This document shows, in pieces, positions 14,869-23,055 of a stretch of 64,000 nt of DNA (position 1 is its first letter; each line of letters begins with the position of its first letter). Source of the stretch: Luteipulveratus flavus (GTDB lineage Bacteria > Actinomycetota > Actinomycetes > Actinomycetales > Dermatophilaceae). The notes beneath the pieces were generated by a model. That model was given only the letters and a program-made list of their open reading frames with translations. It was not told where the DNA came from and searched no databases. Position numbers and translations under genes: made by a program. The DNA is taken from the NCBI RefSeq assembly GCF_029080175.1, contig NZ_JARFJC010000018.1; one strand, 5' to 3'.

Positions 14869-16206
14869 CTAATCGGCGACGCCCGCGAACCGCGTACGAG
14901 CAGCACCGGGCGATGCGGCCGGGCCCTCCGCTCGCGCGTCGTCGAGCTCGCGCTGCCCCGCCAGGCAGCGCCACGCCAGACCCACGTACGCGAGCAGCCG
15001 GACCGAGGTCAGCAGCGCGTACGCCGGGGCGGGCAGCGCACGGTCGGCGTTGAAGGAGGTGCCGGCGTACATCCACACCCCGGCGAAGTAGGTGACCTCG
15101 ACCGCCGCCCAGATCAGGTGGTCCCGCCAGCGCAGACCGCACAGCGCGATCAGCGGCAGCACCCACAGCGCCGCCTGGACGGGGATCGTCTTCCCGGTGA
15201 CCATCACGATCACGAGCATCACCAGGGACAGCTGCGGGATGCCGAACGCCCGCTCCCGGTCGGTGGCGAGGTAGACGCCGACGACGAGAGCGAGCAGCCA
15301 GCCGATGACGGCCAGCGCGGTGAGGGCAGCGGCCGGGATGCTGACGTGGGCGATCTGCGCGACGAGCCACGGCGAGCCGTAGCCGGCGCCCTGATCGGTC
15401 CACAGCTGGTACGACGCCAGCGGGTCGCCACCCATCGACCAGGCGAGGACGAGCGAGAGCACGACGGCGAGCGCGGCACCGGCGAGCACGTGCCGCAGCT
15501 CGCGCCGCCGGTCGTCGCGCCAGGCCACGAGCGCGACCGCGACCAGCACCACCGCAGGGAACGTGCGGGCCATCGTCGCCGCGCCCAGCAGCACCCCCGC
15601 CGAGGTCGAGTGCCGGCGGGACCACGCGAGCAGACCGAGCGCCATCAGGGCGACGCCGAACATGTCGAACGACACGAGAGCCGCGGTCACCAGCACGGGG
15701 CTGAGAGCGACGTGCGCCGCGAGCCACGGGGTCGACCGCGCGACACCGGCCGTGGCGACGACGGTCACCGCGACCAGCAGGGCGATCACCACGGCGCCGA
15801 GGGCGAAGTACCACCGCTGCTCGGCGAGGCCCGAGCCCGACGGCGTGAGCCAGCGCAGCACCCAGGTGAGGAACGCGGTCAGGACCGGCTGGCTGTGGCC
15901 GGGGCCACCACCCGACCACGGTGTCGCGCCGTGCTCGGGCGTCACCGCCGCGGGCAGGTCGGAGTAGCAGGCACGCCACAGCGAGCCCGGCGTGCTCCAG
16001 CCCGACCGCACGCAGTGGTTCTTCTGCAGCACACCCAGCGCGACGACCACGCTCGCGAGTGCCGACAGCAGCGCGCCGGCGTACGTCCACGGACGGCGGC
16101 CGATCGCGGCGTACCGGCCGACGGGGCCGCCGACGACCTCACTGGCCTGGGCGACGACGTCGTCACCGCGGCTGGGCGCGGCGAGACGAGCGGGCGGACG
16201 AGGCAT
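14869..16206 (-). CDS. GT87-family polytopic glycosyltransferase
   Basis: 445 aa with about ten hydrophobic segments. The pattern matches DUF2029/GT87, the polyprenyl-phosphate-mannose-dependent alpha-mannosyltransferases of actinobacterial envelopes. An extracytoplasmic loop follows the first membrane helix (LQKNHCVRSGWSTPGSL), and LLGAATMARTFPAVVLVAVA and LVMLVIVMVTGKTIPVQAAL are typical. Position between a class A PBP and rpsF is the same as for the mycobacterial Rv0051-type gene. It is probably involved in lipoglycan or arabinomannan-like glycan assembly; the exact acceptor cannot be told from sequence. Confidence 0.87.
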   Translation of the reverse strand: MPRPPARLAAPSRGDDVVAQASEVVGGPVGRYAAIGRRPWTYAGALLSALASVVVALGVLQKNHCVRSGWSTPGSLWRACYSDLPAAVTPEHGATPWSGGGPGHSQPVLTAFLTWVLRWLTPSGSGLAEQRWYFALGAVVIALLVAVTVVATAGVARSTPWLAAHVALSPVLVTAALVSFDMFGVALMALGLLAWSRRHSTSAGVLLGAATMARTFPAVVLVAVALVAWRDDRRRELRHVLAGAALAVVLSLVLAWSMGGDPLASYQLWTDQGAGYGSPWLVAQIAHVSIPAAALTALAVIGWLLALVVGVYLATDRERAFGIPQLSLVMLVIVMVTGKTIPVQAALWVLPLIALCGLRWRDHLIWAAVEVTYFAGVWMYAGTSFNADRALPAPAYALLTSVRLLAYVGLAWRCLAGQRELDDARAEGPAASPGAARTRFAGVAD

Positions 16207-16230
16207 GGCCGCGAGTCTAAGGACGCTCGT

Positions 16231-18606
16231 CTACGGCTGGGCGGGGAACGTGGGGATCGTCGGTCTGCCGCCGCCGGGCTTGTCCGTGGTGGTCGTCGTC
16301 GTGGGCTCGGGCGACTTCGTCCGGGTCCGGGTCGGCGACGGCTCCTTCGTCCGCGTGCGGGTCGGGCTCGGCTCCTGCGTGCGCGTCCGCGTCGGCTCGG
16401 AGGTCCGCGTCGGCTCCGGCGTGCTGGTCGGCGTCTCCGGCCCCGGCGTCGCAGTCGGCTCCTCGGTCGGAGCCGTGCTGGTGGGCTCGTCGGTCGGTGG
16501 CGCCGTCATGCCGTCCGGCAGCGGGAACGCCGTCGGCGGCTGGCCCTGCAGCGCCGCCTCCATGAACGCCCGCCAGATCGCGGTGGGGTACTTGCCACCG
16601 GTCGCCGGGTCACCCTCCGGCCCCGTCATCTGTACGGGAGCAGACTTGCCGGGCGCTGTCTGGAACATCCCGACCGACGTCGTCAGCTGGGGGGTGAAAC
16701 CGCTGAACCAGACCGACTTGTTCTCGTTGGCCGTGCCGGTCTTGCCGGCCGCAGCTCGATCGAAGCCCTTGAGCGCGTTCTTGGCGCTTCCGTTCTTGAC
16801 CACGCCCTCCATCGCGTTGACAGCCGTCAGGGCCACGTTCTTGTCGAACGCTCGCGCGGTCTTCGGCTTCGCGGTGTAGGAGTATCCGCCCGTCGTGCTG
16901 CTGACGCTCTTGATGAAGTGGGCATCCGCGCGCACGCCCTGGTTGTTGATCGTGTTGTAGGCGGTCGCCATGTCGATCACGTGGACGGAGGGCGTGCCGA
17001 GGATGTTGGACAACGAGGTCTCACCGTTGTTGGCGCGTACCAGGGTGTCCGGGATTCCGGCAGCCTCCGCCACCGCAGCGGTCTTCTTCGGACCGATGTC
17101 CTGGTTGAGCTGCAGGAAGACGGTGTTGACGGAGTTCGCAGTGGCCTTGCGCAGAGTGATCTTGCCCCACGGCTTGCCGGCGAAGTTGGTCACCTCGCCC
17201 TTGGGGTTGGCCTCGGTGACGTACTGCTTGAACTTCATGGGCGAGTCGCCGTCGTAGGTCTTGTCGAGGGTCATGCCGTCCTGCAGCCCGCCGATCAGGC
17301 CGAACACCTTGAAGTTGGAGGCGCCCTGCATCACCTGGTACGTCGCGTTGTCCGCCTCGTTGAGCGGATCGCGTCCGCCGTACATGGCCACGACCTCGCC
17401 GGTGCCGGGGCGCTGGGCGACGAGGCCGACGTGCAGGTTCGGCGACTGGGAGGGCATGTGCTGCTCGACCGCCTTGACCGCGGCCTCCTGCGACGCCTTG
17501 TTGATCGTCGTGGTGATCTTCAGGCCGCCCTTGTCGACGTCGACGTCGGACAGGCCGATCTTGGCGGTGAGCTCCTCGCGGACCTGGTCCCGGACGTACC
17601 CGAGCGGGCCGGGGATCGTCTGCTTCTTGCGCGGCTGGACCACCGGGAAGCGGGCCTGGGCGTACTGCTCCTGGCTCAGCCAGCCCTTGTCGACCATGCC
17701 GCCCAGCACGTAGACCATGCGGGCGTTGACCCTCGCCTCGGAGTTCTTGCCGTTGGAGGGGTCGAGGCGGTTGGGCGAGTTGACGATCGAGGCCAGGAAC
17801 GCGCCCTCGCTGGGGTTCAGCTGGCTGACGTCCTTGCCGAAGTACGCCTTCGACGCGGCCTGGACCCCGTACGCGCCGCGGCCGAAGTAGATGGTGTTGA
17901 GGTAGTCGCCCAGGATCTGGTCCTTGGACATCCGCTGGTCGATCTTCAGCGAGATCATGACCTCTTTGAACTTACGGCTGACCGTGCGGTCCTGGGTCAG
18001 GAAGTAGTTCTTGACGTACTGCTGGGTGATCGTCGAGCCACCGGCCTTGGACCCGCCGCGCAGGTTGGTCCAGAACGCGCGGACGATACCGGTCGGCGAG
18101 ATGCCGCGGTTGCTGTAGAAGTCCCGGTCCTCAGCCGACAGGAACGCGTTGCGCACGTGCGCGGGGACCTGCTCGATCGGCACGCTCTCGCGGTTGGTGC
18201 TGTTGAAGCGCGCGAGCTCGGTCTTGCCGTCGTCGTAGTAGAGGATCGACTGCTGCTTGGTCGCGTCGGCGTTCGGCTTCGGGATGTCGGTGCGCTGGTA
18301 GATCACGAAGAGCGCGATCACGCCCAGGACGAGCAGACCGAACAGGGCCAGCAGCGTGCGGGTGACGATCTTGTACGCGAGCCCGCGGCTGCGACGACCG
18401 CCGCCGGCGCCACCGGGGCGCCCGGCCGGCCGAGAGCCGCCCGAACCGTTGCCGCCCGAACCGTTGCCGCCGGAGCCGCTCCCGCGGCCAGGTCCACTGC
18501 CGCTGCCACGGCCGTTGCCGTTGCCGGCGAAGCCGTCCGGGCGAGGGCGGTCGTCGTCCATCCGCTCGACGCGCCGACGCGCGCGCGGACCGGGGGTGTC
18601 CGTCAC
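16231..18606 (-). CDS. Class A bifunctional penicillin-binding protein (PonA type)
   Basis: 791 aa, GTG start with AGAGGA upstream. A basic, Gly/Ser-rich cytoplasmic tail precedes one membrane helix (LLALFGLLVLGVIALFVIYQ). The GT51 transglycosylase has its catalytic Glu in EDRDFYSNRGIS near residue 157, and GGSTITQQYVKNYFL. The transpeptidase has SNFK (active Ser near 428), SVN near 489 and KTG near 620, followed by a 170-residue Thr/Pro/Ser-rich extracellular tail. It polymerises glycan strands and cross-links stems. SNFK replaces the more usual STFK. It forms a unit with the GT87 gene downstream (24 nt) and is divergent from padR-ino1. Confidence 0.96.
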   Translation of the reverse strand: MTDTPGPRARRRVERMDDDRPRPDGFAGNGNGRGSGSGPGRGSGSGGNGSGGNGSGGSRPAGRPGGAGGGRRSRGLAYKIVTRTLLALFGLLVLGVIALFVIYQRTDIPKPNADATKQQSILYYDDGKTELARFNSTNRESVPIEQVPAHVRNAFLSAEDRDFYSNRGISPTGIVRAFWTNLRGGSKAGGSTITQQYVKNYFLTQDRTVSRKFKEVMISLKIDQRMSKDQILGDYLNTIYFGRGAYGVQAASKAYFGKDVSQLNPSEGAFLASIVNSPNRLDPSNGKNSEARVNARMVYVLGGMVDKGWLSQEQYAQARFPVVQPRKKQTIPGPLGYVRDQVREELTAKIGLSDVDVDKGGLKITTTINKASQEAAVKAVEQHMPSQSPNLHVGLVAQRPGTGEVVAMYGGRDPLNEADNATYQVMQGASNFKVFGLIGGLQDGMTLDKTYDGDSPMKFKQYVTEANPKGEVTNFAGKPWGKITLRKATANSVNTVFLQLNQDIGPKKTAAVAEAAGIPDTLVRANNGETSLSNILGTPSVHVIDMATAYNTINNQGVRADAHFIKSVSSTTGGYSYTAKPKTARAFDKNVALTAVNAMEGVVKNGSAKNALKGFDRAAAGKTGTANENKSVWFSGFTPQLTTSVGMFQTAPGKSAPVQMTGPEGDPATGGKYPTAIWRAFMEAALQGQPPTAFPLPDGMTAPPTDEPTSTAPTEEPTATPGPETPTSTPEPTRTSEPTRTRTQEPSPTRTRTKEPSPTRTRTKSPEPTTTTTTDKPGGGRPTIPTFPAQP

Positions 18607-18866
18607 TGAGATTCCTCTTCGTACGTCATGGTCAACGAATGGCCCGTCAGGGCAGGGCTCGTGGTGCCCTCGAAGGGGCGACCCTGGGCCAGTGGAACAA
18701 CGGCGTACGACGGCCCGACCGCACAGGGTAACCCCGACTACTGGACGCCTGTCTCAGATTCGGCGTTGTCACGCCCGCCCGACGATCGTTCCGCGTTCTC
18801 GCGGACGAGCACGCCCGTGACGACAGGTCGATCAACCTGGAGCGATCGAAGCGAGATGTCGCAAAG

Positions 18867-18885
18867 ATGTATCGCGCCGATATAT
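18867..18885 (+). promoter_or_regulatory. Candidate PadR operator
   Basis: ATGTATCG-CGC-CGATATAT is an inverted repeat matching 7 of 8 bases per arm, of the alternating A/T type bound by PadR proteins. It lies about 105 nt upstream of the padR-like start. TATATCCATGCTA overlapping it may contain a -10 region, so binding would block transcription of padR and ino1. The remainder of 18607-18989 carries no gene. Confidence 0.5.
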
Positions 18886-18903
18886 CCATGCTACGGTTCG
18901 ACT

Positions 18904-18922
18904 GACAAACGCGAAGTTTGTC
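18904..18922 (+). promoter_or_regulatory. Perfect inverted repeat GACAAAC-N5-GTTTGTC
   Basis: A 7-bp perfect inverted repeat with GCGAA between the arms, 68 nt upstream of the padR-like start and just downstream of the candidate PadR operator. It could be a second regulator site or a leader hairpin. It has lower G+C than the surroundings. Confidence 0.45.
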
Positions 18923-18989
18923 ATCCCGTACGGCCGTCCGCCCGCTGTGGCGCGAATCACCCGGCCGGCCCGCCGCGAGAGGAGCCGTC

Positions 18990-19637
18990 ATGGCAGGGAC
19001 ATCCCGCCGCGCCGCCGTGCTCGAGCTCGCCGTGCTGGGCCTGCTGCACGAGTCGCCGCTGCACGGGTACGAGCTGCGCAAGCAGCTGTCCGGGGTCCTG
19101 GGTGCGTTCCGTGCGGTGTCGTACGGCTCGCTGTACCCCTGCCTGCGCTCGCTGGTGGAGCGGGGCTGGATCACCGAGGTCCACTCCGCCGGCACCGGCT
19201 CGCTGAGCAGCCGCCGCGCGCGGATCACCTACGAGCTGACCGCCGAGGGCAAGGAGCAGTTCCAGACCCTCCTCGGCCACGCCGGTCCGGCCGCGTGGGA
19301 GGACGACACCTTCGACGTCCACTTCGCCTTCTTCGGCCGCGCGTCCTCCGACGTACGGCTGCGCATCCTCGAGGGCCGGCGGTCCCGCCTCGAGGAGCGC
19401 CTGGACGCCGCCCGTGAGGCCAGCCGCGAGCGCCGCGAGCGTCTGGACGCCTACACCGCCGAGCTGCACCGCCACGGCCTGGAGTCGACCGAGCGGGAGG
19501 TGCGCTGGCTCAACGAGCTGATCGAGACCGAGCGCACCGCGTACGGATCGCCCCGGACGTCACCCGCGCCCGACGCGGGATCGGCCGGCAGCGCCACTGA
19601 CATCTCTACGAGAACCACTGACCAGCAAGGAAACTGA
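18990..19637 (+). CDS. PadR-family transcriptional regulator
   Basis: 215 aa from the ATG at 18990 with GAGAGGAG upstream. The winged helix (VLELAVLGLLHESPLHGYEL, SYGSLYPCLRSLVERGWITE) is typical of the PadR N-terminal domain. The long C-terminal helical region (RSRLEERLDAAREASRERRE) is the PadR dimerisation domain. It lies 10 nt upstream of ino1 in the same operon, the standard actinobacterial arrangement (Rv0047c/ino1-like), so control of inositol synthesis is likely. Confidence 0.93.
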   Translation: MAGTSRRAAVLELAVLGLLHESPLHGYELRKQLSGVLGAFRAVSYGSLYPCLRSLVERGWITEVHSAGTGSLSSRRARITYELTAEGKEQFQTLLGHAGPAAWEDDTFDVHFAFFGRASSDVRLRILEGRRSRLEERLDAAREASRERRERLDAYTAELHRHGLESTEREVRWLNELIETERTAYGSPRTSPAPDAGSAGSATDISTRTTDQQGN

Positions 19638-19647
19638 GGAGAAACCC

Positions 19648-20742
19648 ATGGGAAACGTGCGCGTCGCCATCGTCGGCGTCGGCAACTGCGCGAGCTCGCT
19701 CGTTCAGGGTGTTGAGTACTACAAGGACGCCGACGCGTCCGGCACCGTGCCGGGCCTGATGCACGTCCAGTTCGGTGACTACCACGTCAACGACGTGGAG
19801 TTCGTCGCGGCGTTCGACGTCGACGACAAGAAGGTCGGCAAGGACCTCGCCGAGGCGATCAACTCCTCGGAGAACAACACCATCAAGATCTGCGACGTCC
19901 CCACCACGGGCGTCGAGGTGCAGCGCGGCCACACCCTGGACGGCCTCGGCAAGTACTACCGCCTCACCATCGAGGAGTCGGGCGCCGCGCCGGTCGACGT
20001 CGTGCAGGCGCTGAAGGACGCGAAGGTCGACGTCCTCGTCTCCTACCTGCCCGTGGGCTCGGAGGAGGCCGACAAGTTCTACGCGCAGTGCGCGATCGAC
20101 GCGGGTGTCGCCTTCGTCAACGCGCTGCCCGTCTTCATCGCCTCCGACCCGGAGTGGGCCAAGAAGTTCGAGGACGCCGGCGTCCCGATCATCGGTGACG
20201 ACATCAAGTCCCAGGTCGGCGCGACCATCACCCACCGCGTGATGGCCAAGCTGTTCGAGGACCGCGGCGTCGTGCTCGACCGCACGTACCAGCTGAACGT
20301 CGGCGGCAACATGGACTTCAAGAACATGCTCGAGCGCGAGCGCCTGGAGTCCAAGAAGGTCTCCAAGACCCAGGCCGTCACGTCCAACCTGACCGGCCCG
20401 CTGGCCGGCGTCGGCGCCGACGACCGCAACGTCCACATCGGCCCGTCGGACTACGTCGCGTGGCTGGACGACCGCAAGTGGGCGTACGTCCGCCTCGAGG
20501 GTCGCGCGTTCGGTGACGTGCCGCTGAACCTGGAGTACAAGCTCGAGGTCTGGGACTCCCCCAACTCGGCCGGCATCATCATCGACGCGATCCGTGCGGC
20601 GAAGATCGCCAAGGACCGCGGCATCGGCGGCGCGCTGCTGTCCGCGTCCTCCTACCTGATGAAGTCCCCGCCGGAGCAGCGCGAGGACACCCTCGGCCGC
20701 GCCAAGCTCGAGGCGTTCATCAAGGGCGACGAGCCCCGCTGA
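19648..20742 (+). CDS. ino1: Inositol-3-phosphate synthase
   Basis: 364 aa. It converts glucose 6-phosphate to 1L-myo-inositol 1-phosphate, the first step to phosphatidylinositol, mycothiol and lipoglycans. The NAD-binding Rossmann start is VAIVGVGNCASSLVQGVEYY. Family motifs include FVAAFDVDDKKVGKDLAEAI, GVAFVNALPVFIASDPEWAK and DDIKSQVGATITHRVMAKLF. The C-terminal region has SPNSAGIIIDAIRAAKIAKD. It is the usual actinobacterial length with all conserved blocks. It follows padR by 10 nt and is ended by a strong terminator. Confidence 0.98.
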   Translation: MGNVRVAIVGVGNCASSLVQGVEYYKDADASGTVPGLMHVQFGDYHVNDVEFVAAFDVDDKKVGKDLAEAINSSENNTIKICDVPTTGVEVQRGHTLDGLGKYYRLTIEESGAAPVDVVQALKDAKVDVLVSYLPVGSEEADKFYAQCAIDAGVAFVNALPVFIASDPEWAKKFEDAGVPIIGDDIKSQVGATITHRVMAKLFEDRGVVLDRTYQLNVGGNMDFKNMLERERLESKKVSKTQAVTSNLTGPLAGVGADDRNVHIGPSDYVAWLDDRKWAYVRLEGRAFGDVPLNLEYKLEVWDSPNSAGIIIDAIRAAKIAKDRGIGGALLSASSYLMKSPPEQREDTLGRAKLEAFIKGDEPR

Positions 20743-20752
20743 TCGAGCTCGG

Positions 20753-20812
20753 CTGACGTCGAGTCGTACGACGAGGCCCGGCTCTCCCTTCGTGGGAGGC
20801 CGGGCCCTCGTC
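20753..20812 (+). terminator. ino1 terminator, left copy of a duplicated element
   Basis: The hairpin spans 20772-20810: CGAGGCCCGGCTCTCCC and GGGAGGCCGGGCCCTCG pair with one bulge on each side around a TTCGT loop. The 60-nt segment beginning CTGACGTCGAGTCGTACGA is repeated at 23771-23826. Confidence 0.8.
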
Positions 20813-20816
20813 ATGC

Positions 20817-20906
20817 CGAGTGCGCGTGTCCTGCGCCGATCCGCCGGGTCGAGTGCGCGTGTCCTGCGCCGTTCACGGCGGAACACTCGCAGGACTCGCG
20901 CACTCG
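20817..20906. repeat. Palindromic intergenic element CGAGTGCGCGTGTCCTGCG
   Basis: The 22-nt unit starting CGAGTGCGCGTGTCCTGCG occurs at 20817-20838 and 20850-20871 as direct repeats 33 nt apart, and as an inverted copy at 20888-20906 (18 of 19 matches). A related pair lies at 22006-22062. It has the form of a REP-like palindromic repeat family and does not look like coding sequence. Confidence 0.7.
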
Positions 20907-20949
20907 GCCCGGCGGCGGGCGGGGCCGTACGCGTAGGGGCGGGCGGGGG

Positions 20950-21909
20950 TCAGCTGCCACCGGTCACGTGCACGTAGTCGACGACCAGCTGCTGCGGGAG
21001 CTGGGTGCTGCCGTCGGGGTCGCCGGGCCAGTAGCCGCCCACCGCGAGGTTGAGGATCAGGTAGAAGGGGTGCTCGAACACCCATGGGTTGCCGCCGGTG
21101 TCCGCCGGGGTCCGCGTCTCGTAGACGTTGCCGTCGACCGACCAGGTGATCTGGTTCGGCGACCAGTCGAGTGCGAAGGTGTGGAAGTCGTCGGAGAACG
21201 TGCCGCCGGCCAGGGTGTACGCCGCGCCGAGGCCGCCCGAGCCGGAGTAGCCCGGGCCGTGGATGGTGCCGTGCACGGCGCTGGGCTCGAAGCCGACGTT
21301 CTCCATGACGTCGATCTCGCCGGACTGTGGCCAGCCGACACTGCCGATGTCCTCCCCCAGCATCCAGAACGCGGGCCACATGCCCTGCCCGCGCGGCAGC
21401 TTCATCCGGGCTTCCACGTGGCCGTGCGTCGTCGTGAACTTCTGCGCGGTGTTCAGCCGGGCCGACGTGTACTCGCAGGAGCCGTACCAGCAGGAGTAGC
21501 CGGCGGGGTTCTCCTTCTTGGCGGTGATGACCAGGTTGCCGTTGCCGTCGAGCGCGGCGTTGTCCGTGCCGCCCGTGTAGTACTGCCGCTCGTGGTTGTC
21601 GACGTTGTCGCCGGTCTGGGACGTCCACCGGGAGCCGTCGACGCCGCTGCCGGCCGGGCCGTCGAAGTCCTCGGTGAAGGTCTGCGCCAACGCAGCGGAG
21701 CGCGCGGCGGTGCTGTCGCGCATGGTCGTTGCGGATGCCGGGAGCCAGGTCGCGCCGGCCAGCAGAGCAGCCGCCGTACCGCCAACGAGGGTGGTGCGTG
21801 TGGTCTTTCGCAGCGGATCGCCGTCCTGGTAGGTGTTCGGTCGGATATCTCTCCACCGTGGCCACCCGGGCGGCGCATCGGGCTCCCGACGTCCGGCGAG
21901 CGAGGCCAA
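20950..21909 (-). CDS. Secreted GH16 family glycosidase (endo-beta-glucanase-like)
   Basis: Up to 319 aa. The GH16 catalytic motif is GEIDVMEN (nucleophile and acid/base Glu with the central Asp), preceded by GMWPAFWMLGEDIG and followed by VHGTIHGPGYS and FHTFALDWSPNQITWSVDG. This predicts endo-hydrolysis of beta-1,3 or beta-1,3-1,4 glucans such as laminarin. The signal peptide KTTRTTLVGGTAAALLAGAT is clear. The frame contains no ATG or GTG near it: the first listed start is a TTG at 21909, while a CTG at 21813 directly before the signal peptide has AGGA about 9 nt upstream. The true start is therefore uncertain. Confidence 0.88.
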   Translation of the reverse strand: MASLAGRREPDAPPGWPRWRDIRPNTYQDGDPLRKTTRTTLVGGTAAALLAGATWLPASATTMRDSTAARSAALAQTFTEDFDGPAGSGVDGSRWTSQTGDNVDNHERQYYTGGTDNAALDGNGNLVITAKKENPAGYSCWYGSCEYTSARLNTAQKFTTTHGHVEARMKLPRGQGMWPAFWMLGEDIGSVGWPQSGEIDVMENVGFEPSAVHGTIHGPGYSGSGGLGAAYTLAGGTFSDDFHTFALDWSPNQITWSVDGNVYETRTPADTGGNPWVFEHPFYLILNLAVGGYWPGDPDGSTQLPQQLVVDYVHVTGGS

Positions 21910-22005
21910 TTTGTGTCGAGGCCGTACGAACGGTCCGGCGACTCGCGGGCGCCGGCCTGCCCGCGGTGGGCCCCCGCGGCGGCCTCAAGGTGCGATCACT
22001 CCGGC

Positions 22006-22062
22006 CGAGTGCGCGCGTCCTGCCACTTTCGGACGCCGGAACCCGCACGACGCGCGCGCTCG
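22006..22062. repeat. Diverged copy of the CGAGTGCGCG palindromic element
   Basis: CGAGTGCGCGCGTCCTGC (22006-22023) and an inverted partner at 22045-22062 (16 of 18 matches) flank a 21-nt spacer. It is the same family as 20817-20906 and lies in the intergenic region 21910-22197, where I see no gene. Confidence 0.6.
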
Positions 22063-22197
22063 GCGGCCTGGACGGGGCAGAACGTGGGGCGTCGGTCAGA
22101 AATGCGTCAAGAAGGGCCCGAGATGCGTTGCGGCCTGCCAGTATTCGCGCGGAAGGCGAGTCGGGGTCCGGCAGCCCGGGCGATGTACAGGAGACAG

Positions 22198-22527
22198 ATG
22201 AAGACCGTTCGTACGGTGGGCGCAGCGCTGGCGCTCACTGCTCCGTTGGCCGTGCTGGGGATGTCCACGGCGAGCGCCGAGGCGCCGGCGTCCGGGTCGA
22301 GCACGGCCTCGCAGACCGCCACGACGGCGGTCACGGTCCCGATGTCCACCGCCGGCCGGGCGACCGGCGTCGGCACTCGGCCGGTCGAGGCGGCGTCGGG
22401 CCCGCCCGTGCAGACCGACCGGCTCGGCACGGCCCCGTCGACCACCGTGCCCCTGACCGCGGCCGGGACGCTCACCGTCATCGGCGTGGCCGGCATCGTG
22501 ATCGCCCGTCGCCGCGCGGACCTCTGA
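22198..22527 (+). CDS. Small exported protein with C-terminal membrane helix
   Basis: 109 aa from the ATG at 22198, with CAGGAGAC just upstream. It has a signal peptide (MKTVRTVGAALALTAPLAVL, then STASAEA at the cleavage site). A Ser/Thr/Ala-rich stalk of about 60 residues follows, then a C-terminal membrane helix (LTVIGVAGIVIARRRADL) with a basic tail. The architecture resembles surface-anchored stalk proteins, but I see no LPXTG motif. No family is recognised. It lies in the 3-kb block between the duplicated terminators. Confidence 0.65.
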   Translation: MKTVRTVGAALALTAPLAVLGMSTASAEAPASGSSTASQTATTAVTVPMSTAGRATGVGTRPVEAASGPPVQTDRLGTAPSTTVPLTAAGTLTVIGVAGIVIARRRADL

Positions 22528-22580
22528 GCCCGACCGCGGTCCGGGATGACGGTCGCGAACGCGGCCTCCGGACCGTCGCG

Positions 22581-23055
22581 TCAGGCGAAGCCGCATTCCA
22601 TCTCGACCTCGGCCCGACCGTCGGGCAGGATGTCTCGAGTTCCGTTCAAGACGAATCCGGCTCGCTCGTACAGCGCCCGCGCTCGGTGGTTGTCGTCGAT
22701 GACGCGTAGCCGTACGCCGCGCACACCCTCCGGCCCGGGCCCAGCTCAGGACGCGGCCGACGAGGTCGGCGGCCGTCGAGGTGCCGCGCGCCTGCGGTGC
22801 CACCCACATCGAGATCAGCTCGGGAAGGTCGTGCTCGTCCTGGGAGCCGACGCGAACCATCCCGACCGGCTCCTCGCCCTCGAAGGCGAACCACGACGGC
22901 TGGGCGCACCAGTCGCGCCAGGTCTGTTCGGGGTAGGCGGCGGCGTTGGCGTACGTTCCCCCGAACGCGGCGGGCGCGTCCGCCAGCGCGGCCAGCCGTA
23001 TCGCCCGGTAGGTCTGCCACTCCCGCGGCTCCAACCGACGGATCCGCGGGCTCAT
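22581..23055 (-). pseudogene. Frameshifted GNAT N-acetyltransferase
   Basis: The frame starting MSPRIRRLEPREWQTYRAIR at 23055 reads a typical GNAT: AALADAPAAFGGTYANAAAY, PELISMWVAPQARGTSTAAD and LVGRVLSWAR. Near 22729-22745 it loses homology. The correct continuation is in another frame: GVRGVRLRVIDDNHRARALY then ERAGFVLNGTRD, ending VEMECGFA and TGA at 22581. The 475-nt span is one base more than a multiple of three, so a single extra base in the GGGCCCGGGCC run explains the break. It may be a real pseudogene or an error in a GC homopolymer-like tract. Its start overlaps the upstream membrane gene by 4 nt. Confidence 0.75.

Noticed and set aside
14752..18609. A 1285-codon plus-strand frame opposite the GT87 and PBP genes
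   Set aside because: It has repetitive Arg/Gly/Ala/Asp composition and no domain. The minus strand encodes two well-recognised proteins there.
19606..20886. A 426-codon minus-strand frame opposite ino1
   Set aside because: It mirrors the ino1 codons and has no recognisable motif; ino1 is certain.
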